Origin: Agromyces allii
GTDB lineage: Bacteria > Actinomycetota > Actinomycetes > Actinomycetales > Microbacteriaceae
Reading direction: 5' to 3'
Length of the DNA: 64,000 nucleotides
Assembly (NCBI RefSeq): GCF_009749385.1
Contig: NZ_WBIN01000010.1
Coordinates: 1-64,000, forward strand
Shown: positions 58,089 to 64,000 of the stretch, one piece after another
Layout: each line of letters opens with the position of its first letter
Numbering within the stretch: the first letter of the stretch is position 1
The notes under the pieces: generated by a model
Told to the model about the DNA's origin: nothing
The model's database searches: none
Seen by the model: the letters and a program-made list of their open reading frames with translations, nothing else
Program-made: the position numbers and the translations under genes

Positions 58089-59531
58089 ATGACGCGGGCA
58101 CGGCCCGAATCGTCGTCGACGGATGCCGGGGGCCGGCGCCCGTCGCCCGCGGCACCCGCCGCGCGCGGTGACGCGCCCGCTGCCGCCCGGGACGCGGCCC
58201 GCGACGCCGTCGACCGCATCTACCGCGAGGAGTGGACGCGCATCGTCGCGACGCTGATCCGGTCGACGCGCGACTGGGACCTCGCCGAGGATGCCGCGGC
58301 CGACGCGTTCGTGCGCGCGGCCGAGCGCTGGCCGGTCGAGGGCGTGCCCGACAATCCGGGTGCCTGGCTCACGACCGTCGCCCGCAACCGCGCGCTCGAC
58401 GTGCTGCGGCGCCGCGGCGTCGAGGTCGACAAGGTCAAGGAGTGGATGGTGATGGACGAGATGCGGGGGCCCGGCGCCCCGACCGATCCGGCCGACCTCG
58501 CCGCGGCGTCGATCTCGGCCGCGAGCGACATCGACGACCGGCTTCGGCTGATCTTCACCTGCGCGCATCCGGCGCTGCCGATCGAGGCTCGGGTCGCGCT
58601 GACGCTCCGCGCCGTCGGCGGGCTCGAGACGCCCGAGATCGCGCGGGCGTTCCTCGTGCCAGAGGCGACCATGGCGCAGCGCCTCGTGCGGGCCAAGCGC
58701 AAGATCCGCAACGCGGGCATCCCCTACCGGGTGCCCGAGGGCGACGAGCTGCGGCGCCGGCTCTCGGGCGTGCTCGCGGTGCTGATGCTCGTGCACAACG
58801 AGGGCTACCTCGCGAGTTCGGGCGACAGACTGCTGCGACTCGACCTCCAGGAGGAGGCCATCCGGCTCGCGCGTCTCGTCGCTGGGCTCATGCCCGACGA
58901 GCCCGAGGCTGCCGGACTGCTCGCGCTCCTCCTGCTGCAGCACGCGCGCTCGGCGGCCCGCGTCGATGCTGCCGGCGACCTCGTGCCGCTCGATGCACAG
59001 GACCGCACGACCTGGAACGCGGCCGAGATCGCCGAGGGGCTCGCCGTGCTCGACCGGCTCGACCACCTCGACCGGTTACGGGTAACCGGCGATGCCGGCA
59101 TGGCGGATGCTGCGGCCGGCGCCGCGACCGGCCCGTACCGCCTGCAGGCCGAGATCCAGCGCGAGCATGCCAGGGCCGCGCGCGCCGACGACACCGACTG
59201 GGCCGCGATCGTGGGGCGCTACGACGCCCTGCTCGAGCTCACGCCGTCGCCCGTCATCGAACTCAACCGCGCCGTGGCGGTGGGCCTGGCCGGCCACCCG
59301 CAGGCGGGACTCGACGCACTCGACCGGCTCGCGGCATCCGGAGCCCTCGATCGCTACCACCTGCTGCCCGCAGCCCAGGCCGACCTGCTGCGCCGGCTCG
59401 GGCGAACGGATGCCGCGGCCGACCGAACGCGCCAGGCGATCGCCCTCGCGCCGACCGAGCCCGAACGCCGTTTCCTCGAACGTCGACTCGCCGAGCTGTC
59501 CTCCGGGCCGGCCCCGTCGGACGCGCGGTAG
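58089..59531 (+). CDS. ECF42-type RNA polymerase sigma factor with C-terminal extension
   Basis: 480 residues. A disordered Ala/Pro-rich leader of about 35 residues is followed by sigma region 2 (RIVATLIRSTRDWDLAEDAAADAFVRAAERWP, GAWLTTVARNRALDVLRRR) and region 4.2 (RVALTLRAVGGLETPEIARAFLVPEATMAQRLVRAKRKIR). About 270 more residues form an all-helical TPR-like domain (LLALLLLQHARSAARVD, RAVAVGLAGHPQAGLDALDRL). No anti-sigma gene is adjacent. This layout, together with DGPF neighbours, defines the ECF42 group, where the extension is needed for activity. The activating signal is unknown. Confidence 0.93.
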   Translation: MTRARPESSSTDAGGRRPSPAAPAARGDAPAAARDAARDAVDRIYREEWTRIVATLIRSTRDWDLAEDAAADAFVRAAERWPVEGVPDNPGAWLTTVARNRALDVLRRRGVEVDKVKEWMVMDEMRGPGAPTDPADLAAASISAASDIDDRLRLIFTCAHPALPIEARVALTLRAVGGLETPEIARAFLVPEATMAQRLVRAKRKIRNAGIPYRVPEGDELRRRLSGVLAVLMLVHNEGYLASSGDRLLRLDLQEEAIRLARLVAGLMPDEPEAAGLLALLLLQHARSAARVDAAGDLVPLDAQDRTTWNAAEIAEGLAVLDRLDHLDRLRVTGDAGMADAAAGAATGPYRLQAEIQREHARAARADDTDWAAIVGRYDALLELTPSPVIELNRAVAVGLAGHPQAGLDALDRLAASGALDRYHLLPAAQADLLRRLGRTDAAADRTRQAIALAPTEPERRFLERRLAELSSGPAPSDAR

Positions 59532-59621
59532 AGGACGCCTCGTCCGCGAACGCGCGCAACAACGCAACAGGCTCCGCCCGGAAGCCTGGTCCCGCGCCGC
59601 CTCCGCCTGCATCGGGTCGAC

Positions 59622-59627
59622 TAGCCT
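59622..59627 (+). promoter_or_regulatory. -10 box TAGCCT for the S4-domain gene
   Basis: TAGCCT, 6 bases, then ATG 59634. No ribosome-binding site. Confidence 0.55.
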
Positions 59628-59633
59628 TCGAGG

Positions 59634-59861
59634 ATGACGAACTCCGCTCCGATCGAAGACGTGCCGATCGGCGGCGAGATGATCCGCCTCGGGCAGTTCC
59701 TGAAGTTCGCGGGGTTCCTCGACACCGGTGGCAACGTCAAGGAGGCGATCGCCGACGGCGACGTGATCGTGAACGGCGAGGTCGAGCTCCGCCGCGGGCG
59801 GCAGCTGCAACTCGGCGACCTCGTCAGCTTCGAAGGGCGCACGGTCCGCGTCTGCCCGTGA
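59634..59861 (+). CDS. S4-domain RNA-binding protein (YbcJ-like)
   Basis: 75 residues covering one S4 domain: GGEMIRLGQFLKFAGFLDTGGNVKEAIADGDVIVNGEVELRRGRQL, then GDLVSFEGRTVRV. Small S4 proteins such as YbcJ and RqcP/Hsp15-like factors bind rRNA or tRNA. The helical Arg pattern expected for RqcP cannot be judged here. Monocistronic and leaderless. No other gene is apparent in the next 124 bases. Confidence 0.88.
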   Translation: MTNSAPIEDVPIGGEMIRLGQFLKFAGFLDTGGNVKEAIADGDVIVNGEVELRRGRQLQLGDLVSFEGRTVRVCP

Positions 59862-59985
59862 GCTCCCGCCACGGACCAGTGCCCACGTACCCACCCCGGG
59901 CGCTGGACTGCATGTCGCGGCCCCCGGTCGCGGGCCATCGGTGAGGCACTCCGTCGTGTCATGCTCGACCCCACGGGAGGGCGCC

Positions 59986-60417
59986 ATGGTCGACACGACG
60001 GTGAACAACGATCGATCCGCGGACGTTCGCTGGTTCAGGCGGCGACCTCCAGCGGATCTCGACCGGTTCCTCCGCGGCGTCTGGTGGACCGGACACGCAC
60101 AGCTGTTCGTCGCGGCAGGGTTGCCCGTGGTCGGATTCCTGCTCCTCGCACTGGGTCGGTGGGACCTCGCCTACCTCTGGTTTGGAACGTTCGCGCTCGC
60201 CATGGCCATCCCGTTCCTCTACTCCGGGTTGCTGCTCCGAGCCTCGGTCGGCACCTTTCCCCAAGGCGGCGAAGCACTCCGAGGTCGCTCGCTGCAGTTC
60301 GGCCGAATCGCTCGCCTGGTGGTCGATGTGGTGTTCATCGCCATGCTCGCGATCGCCGGGGTCGGGGCGCAGCTGTCGGTCGTGATCCTCATCACGTACT
60401 GGTCGGCCTGGACGTGA
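59986..60417 (+). CDS. Small integral membrane protein of unknown function
   Basis: 143 residues from ATG 59986, with GGGAGG 6-11 bases upstream. After a charged N-terminus (VRWFRRRPPADLDRFLRGVWW) come two helices in a hairpin (AQLFVAAGLPVVGFLLLALG, LWFGTFALAMAIPFLYSGLLL). Two further helices form at the C-terminus (LVVDVVFIAMLAIAGVGAQL, SVVILITYWSAWT). No family is recognised. Codon use is a little less GC-biased than in its neighbours. Confidence 0.7.
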   Translation: MVDTTVNNDRSADVRWFRRRPPADLDRFLRGVWWTGHAQLFVAAGLPVVGFLLLALGRWDLAYLWFGTFALAMAIPFLYSGLLLRASVGTFPQGGEALRGRSLQFGRIARLVVDVVFIAMLAIAGVGAQLSVVILITYWSAWT

Positions 60418-60502
60418 TCTGCGCGCTCTCGAGCGCGGCGCCGACCTCCTCGGCACCGCACTTCTCGAGCGTGTGGCACTCGATCTGCGGACGGGCGGCA
60501 TC

Positions 60503-60508
60503 TATCGT
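60503..60508 (+). promoter_or_regulatory. -10 box TATCGT for the AIM24-like gene
   Basis: TATCGT, 7 bases, then ATG 60516. The geometry decides the start codon. Confidence 0.5.
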
Positions 60509-60515
60509 GAAACGC

Positions 60516-61232
60516 ATGAAGTCGACGATCGCGGGTACGACCATGCCGATCCTCGAGCTCACGCTCGAGGCCGGGGAGAAGATCGTCGCCGAGGGCGGTG
60601 ACGTCGCGTGGATGTCGCCGGGGTTCGCCCTCGACACCTCCACCGTGCACGGCACGGGCGGTCAGGGCGGCTTCATGAGCGGCCTGAAGCGCGTGCTCGG
60701 CGGGGCCCAGCTGTTCCTGACCGAGTACACCGCGCCCGCGCAGGGCGGACTGGTCGCCTTCGCGGCGCAGCTGCCCGGCACCATCCGCCAGCTCGACATC
60801 GACGCGGCGGACTCGTTCATGGTGCAGCAGGGCGCCTATTCGGCGAGCACCGCGGGCGTCGAGGTCTCGGTCGGCCTGCAGAAGAAGCTCGGGGCCGGCA
60901 TCTTCGGCGGTGCGGGCGTGGTCTTCCAGAAGCTCTCGGGCGACGGCACCGCGTGGGTGCAGCTGGCCGGCGAGATCACCGAGTACGAGCTGCCCGCGGG
61001 GCAGTCGCTGCTCATCCACCCCGGCCACCTCGCACTGTTCGAGGCGGGAATGGACCTGCAGTTCACCTCGGTCAAGGGCATCAAGAACAAGTTCTTCGGC
61101 GACTCGCTCTTCCTCGCCGAGATCCACGGCCCCGGCCGCATCTGGCTGCAGTCCATGACGCCGGCCAAGCTCGCCGCCGCGATCGAGCCCTACCTTCCGG
61201 ATCGCTCGTCGAACTCGAGCAGCAGCAGCTGA
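60516..61232 (+). CDS. TIGR00266/AIM24-family protein
   Basis: 238 residues. The family pattern is clear: ILELTLEAGEKIVAEGGDVAWMSPG, LKRVLGGAQLFLTEYTA, GTIRQLDIDAADSFMVQQGAYSAS, LFGGAGVVFQKLSGDGTAWVQ-like spacing (IFGGAGVVFQKLSGDGTAW), and a C-terminal GPGRIWLQSMTPAKLAAAI. The fold is a beta-prism dimer or trimer related to mitochondrial AIM24. The bacterial function is unknown. A strong hairpin follows after 3 bases. Confidence 0.9.
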   Translation: MKSTIAGTTMPILELTLEAGEKIVAEGGDVAWMSPGFALDTSTVHGTGGQGGFMSGLKRVLGGAQLFLTEYTAPAQGGLVAFAAQLPGTIRQLDIDAADSFMVQQGAYSASTAGVEVSVGLQKKLGAGIFGGAGVVFQKLSGDGTAWVQLAGEITEYELPAGQSLLIHPGHLALFEAGMDLQFTSVKGIKNKFFGDSLFLAEIHGPGRIWLQSMTPAKLAAAIEPYLPDRSSNSSSSS

Positions 61233-61235
61233 ACG

Positions 61236-61275
61236 ACGGATGCCGCGTGCCGGGCGAGCGGCACGCGGCATCCGT
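61236..61275. terminator. Bidirectional hairpin terminator with CGGATGCCG arms
   Basis: ACGGATGCCGCGTGCCG (61236-61252) pairs perfectly over 17 bp with 61259-61275 around GGCGAG. It fills the gap between the converging AIM24-like gene and ppc. Confidence 0.85.
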
Positions 61276-61289
61276 TGCTCGGGGTCGGG

Positions 61290-63998
61290 TCAGCCCGTGT
61301 TCTGCACGCCAGCGGCGACGCCGTTGACGGTGAGCAGGAGCAACGCGTGGTGGTCGTCGCCGGGCACGTCGGCCTCGCCCGCGCGCACGGCCGTGAGCGC
61401 GCGCAGCTGCAGCAGCGAGAGCGCGTCGACGTAGGGGCTGCGCAGGCGCACGGCCTTGGCGAGCACGGGGCGCGCGACGAGCAGTTCGTCGCTCTGCGTG
61501 ACGCGGCCGAGCCACTGCTTCGTGAGCCGCATCTCGTCGAGCACGAGCTCGGCGAGGTCGTCCCGGTCGCCGAGCGCGAGGTACCGGGCGGCAATGCGCT
61601 CGTCGGTCTTCGCGAGCGACATCGAGAAGTTGTCGATCATGGCCGTGAACAGCGGCCACTCGGCGTACGCCTCGCGGAGCAGCGCCTCGTCGCCGACGGC
61701 CTCGAGCGCGGTGCCGAGGCCGAACCAGGCGGCGAGGTTGATGCGGGCCTGACTCCACGAGAACACCCACGGGATGGCGCGCAGGTCGTCGAGCGACTCC
61801 ACCGAGAGACCGCGGCGCGCGGGGCGCGAGCCGAGCGCGAGATGCCCGACCTCCTCCATGGGCGTGACGTCGGCGAACCACGGCGCGAAGCCGTCTGCCT
61901 TCACGAGCGAGTGGAAGCGGGTTCGGGATGCCGCGTCGAGCGTCGTGGCGAGGTCGCCGTACCGTTCGTCGGCCGCCCGGTTGCGCGCCTCGTTCGACGG
62001 GCTGCCGGCCAGCAGAGCGGCCGAGGCCATCTGCTCGAGGTGGCGCTTGGCGATCGCCGGATCGCCGTACTGGGCGAAGATGACCTCGCCCTGCTCGGTG
62101 ATCTTCAGCCGACCCTCGACCGAGCCGGCCGGCTGCGCGAGCACGGCCTCGTTCGCCGGGCCGCCGCCGCGCCCGAGCGCGCCGCCGCGCCCGTGGAAGA
62201 GCGTCAGCTCGATGTCGTTGCGCTCGGCCCAGGCCGCGATGCGCGCCTGCGCGCCGTGCAGCGCGAGCGTGGCCGAGACGGGCCCCACATCCTTCGAGGA
62301 GTCGGAGTAGCCGAGCATGACCTCGACCTTGCGTCCGGTGGCCGCGAGCCGGGCCTGCACCTGCGGGAGCTCGAGCATGGCGTCGAGGATCTCGACGCTC
62401 GCCTCGAGGTCGGCGAAGGTCTCGAACAGCGGGACGACGTCGATCGCGACATCCGCCGCCTCGTCGCCGAGGGCCGCGGCTGCGAGCTCGTAGACGTTCG
62501 CGAGGTCTTCGGGGCTCTGGGTGAACGACACGATGTAGCGGCGCACCGTGCGCACGCCGTAGCGGCGCTGGAGGTCGGCGATGACGCGGAACACCGAGAG
62601 CACCTCCTCGGTGGTCTCGCCGCGTTCACCCCCTGCGCGGATCTCGGCGAGCGACTGCCGGTGCACCTTCGAGTGCTGGCGCACCTCGAGCTCGGCGAGG
62701 TGGAACCCGAACGTCTCGGCCTGCCAGATGAGGTGCTGGAGCTCGCCGTTCGCGCTGCGGAGAGCGCCGCCCGCCCGCAGGGACTCCTGGAGCACGCGCA
62801 GGTCGGCGAGGAGCTGCTCAGGCGCGGAGTACGCGAGGCCCGCATCGCCGCGGCGGGTCGCCGCGATGCGCTCGGCGACGACGAGCAGCACCCGGCGGTG
62901 CGGCTCGTGCGGCGCACGGGTGCCGATGGTCGCAGTCACCTCGGGGGCGAGCTCCTGCTGGGCGGCGAGGAGCGACGTGAGCTCGGCGGAGGCGGGGGTC
63001 TCCTTCGCATCGAGCGTGAGCGTGCGGCCGATGCGCTTCGCGGCGCGCTCGAGGCCGAACAGCACGTGCTCCGCGGCGATGTGGGCGGCCTCGCGCGTGG
63101 TCTCGGCGGTCACGAACGGGTTGCCGTCGCGGTCGCCGCCGATCCAGCTGCCGAGCCGGAGGAACGCCGGGGCGACGGGCTCGGCCCGCCCCGCGACATC
63201 GGGCTGCAGTCGATCGTCGATGCTGCGGTACGCCTGCGGAACGATCTCGAAGAGGGTCTGGTCGAACACGCCCATGGCGCTGCGCACCTCGTCGAGCGGC
63301 GTCGGACGGGTCGTGCGCAGCGGCGCGGTGCGCCAGAGGATGTCGATCTCCTCGAGGAGTCGGCGGTCGATCTCGGCGATCGTGCGGTCGCCGCGCTCGA
63401 GGTCGTCGCGCTCGTCGATGAGCGCTCCGATGCGGCGGATCGCCGAGGCGATCGCGCGACGGCGGGCCTCGGTCGGGTGCGCCGTGAGCACCGGGTGGAA
63501 CCGCAGCTTCTCGACGCGGGCCCGCGCCTCGTCGACGCCGACCTCGTCGACGAGGAGCCGGATGGTCGCCGACAGCGACCCGTCGACGCTCTCGATCGAC
63601 GGCGCTCCCGCATCGGCCGCGTCGCCCGACAACGAGATGCGCTCGCGCGACTCGGCACGGGTACGGAGGATGCGCACGCGCTGGTGCTCCTCGGCGAGGT
63701 TCACGAGGTGGAAGTACACGGTGAATGCCCGCGCGACCTGCTCGGCACGGGCGGGGTCGAAGGACGCCGCGATGGCCTCGGCCTCGGCGAGCGCGGCATC
63801 GTCGCGCGTCTCGTGCGCGTGGATCGTCGCGTGACGCAGGCGCTCGACGTCGTCGAACAGCTCCTGCCCTCCGGCCTCGACGAGGATCGTGCCGAGGAGG
63901 CCGCCGAGCAGACTCACATCGGCGCGGAACCTCGCGTCGATGTCGCTGACGACGAGTTCGCGGTCGCGGTCGTGGGCGGATTCCGTGGTGCTGGGCAT
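61290..63998 (-). CDS. ppc: Phosphoenolpyruvate carboxylase
   Basis: 902 residues, within the usual length. Catalytic landmarks are VLTAHPTEARRRA (catalytic His), RLGSWIGGDRDGNPFVT, VMLGYSDSSKDVG, TLFHGRGGALGRGGGP (HCO3 and PEP loop) and a conserved C-terminal stretch that ends in NTG. The enzyme makes oxaloacetate from PEP and bicarbonate to refill the TCA cycle. ATG 63998 lies two bases from the window edge, so its ribosome-binding site is outside and a slightly earlier start cannot be excluded. Confidence 0.96.
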   Translation of the reverse strand: MPSTTESAHDRDRELVVSDIDARFRADVSLLGGLLGTILVEAGGQELFDDVERLRHATIHAHETRDDAALAEAEAIAASFDPARAEQVARAFTVYFHLVNLAEEHQRVRILRTRAESRERISLSGDAADAGAPSIESVDGSLSATIRLLVDEVGVDEARARVEKLRFHPVLTAHPTEARRRAIASAIRRIGALIDERDDLERGDRTIAEIDRRLLEEIDILWRTAPLRTTRPTPLDEVRSAMGVFDQTLFEIVPQAYRSIDDRLQPDVAGRAEPVAPAFLRLGSWIGGDRDGNPFVTAETTREAAHIAAEHVLFGLERAAKRIGRTLTLDAKETPASAELTSLLAAQQELAPEVTATIGTRAPHEPHRRVLLVVAERIAATRRGDAGLAYSAPEQLLADLRVLQESLRAGGALRSANGELQHLIWQAETFGFHLAELEVRQHSKVHRQSLAEIRAGGERGETTEEVLSVFRVIADLQRRYGVRTVRRYIVSFTQSPEDLANVYELAAAALGDEAADVAIDVVPLFETFADLEASVEILDAMLELPQVQARLAATGRKVEVMLGYSDSSKDVGPVSATLALHGAQARIAAWAERNDIELTLFHGRGGALGRGGGPANEAVLAQPAGSVEGRLKITEQGEVIFAQYGDPAIAKRHLEQMASAALLAGSPSNEARNRAADERYGDLATTLDAASRTRFHSLVKADGFAPWFADVTPMEEVGHLALGSRPARRGLSVESLDDLRAIPWVFSWSQARINLAAWFGLGTALEAVGDEALLREAYAEWPLFTAMIDNFSMSLAKTDERIAARYLALGDRDDLAELVLDEMRLTKQWLGRVTQSDELLVARPVLAKAVRLRSPYVDALSLLQLRALTAVRAGEADVPGDDHHALLLLTVNGVAAGVQNTG

Positions 63999-64000
63999 TC

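Noticed and set aside
1-64000. Mobile elements, prophage genes or genomic island borders
   Set aside because: No transposase, integrase, phage structural gene or long direct repeat was found. The tRNA-Trp gene is intact and not followed by an integrase. GC content and codon use look even.

Overview
This is a high-GC (about 70% by eye), gene-dense actinobacterial chromosome segment. Third codon positions are almost always G or C, PadR, HxlR, PucR and RamB-type regulators are frequent, and many genes start leaderless 6-8 nt after a TANNNT box. Together with the tRNA-Trp-secE-nusG-rplK-rplA block and the absence of mobile elements, this suggests a member of Microbacteriaceae (Agromyces-like). 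The genus is an inference. No insertion sequence, prophage, CRISPR array or rRNA was seen, and no gene-free stretch exceeds 300 bases.

Layout. 1-2083: PadR regulator with twin operators and its membrane partner. 2269-8200: PotABCD-type ABC importer operon ending in an amidohydrolase. 8273-11761: small stress/regulatory genes (SDR/HxlR pair, isochorismatase-like hydrolase, WYL regulator, VOC protein). 11846-14731: M20 dipeptidase and Dcu-type C4-dicarboxylate transporter, divergent from a RamB-like regulator (14985-16523). 16531-18391: PadR regulator and divergent serine hydrolase. 18523-21744: amine oxidase, cupin and aldehyde dehydrogenase operon. 21854-24190: RidA, lipoprotein, HxlR and VOC genes. 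24342-29122: PucR regulator divergent from methylmalonate-semialdehyde dehydrogenase and an omega-aminotransferase. 29295-30818: a flavin amine oxidase with circularly permuted motif order. 31515-33902: polar amino-acid ABC importer. 34612-37355: CoA-transferase, glutaryl-CoA dehydrogenase and a small unknown gene. 37472-42966: GntR/FCD regulator, free Cache-domain protein, second aldehyde dehydrogenase, HAD phosphatase and APC permease. 43056-46776: DUF1801, acylphosphatase, ribosomal L1 and L11, NusG, SecE and tRNA-Trp. 46887-56721: large glycosidase-like membrane protein, dGTPase, MFS transporter, aminotransferase, CsbD, and the ArgP/LysE pair. 56870-59531: three DGPF (YciI-like) proteins and an ECF42-type sigma factor. 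59634-63998: S4 protein, a membrane protein, an AIM24-like protein and PEP carboxylase.

How it works together. A large share of the middle 40 kb suits uptake and oxidation of amines: polyamine-type importer, two flavin amine oxidases, two semialdehyde dehydrogenases, an omega-aminotransferase, an APC permease, and a glutarate to glutaryl-CoA to crotonyl-CoA branch as expected for cadaverine or lysine breakdown. This is inferred from families and proximity.

Main observations: (1) a 9-mer, CGGATGCCG, repeated about 45 times, forming terminator stems and sitting in one fixed reading frame inside genes, much like a DNA-uptake sequence; (2) an amine oxidase whose C-terminal FAD motif block precedes its N-terminal Rossmann motif; (3) two divergent promoters with the same TGTCGA-N17-CGTC signature in the ECF42 locus; (4) a 9-codon leader ORF before an amine oxidase operon; (5) a widespread leaderless promoter signature.
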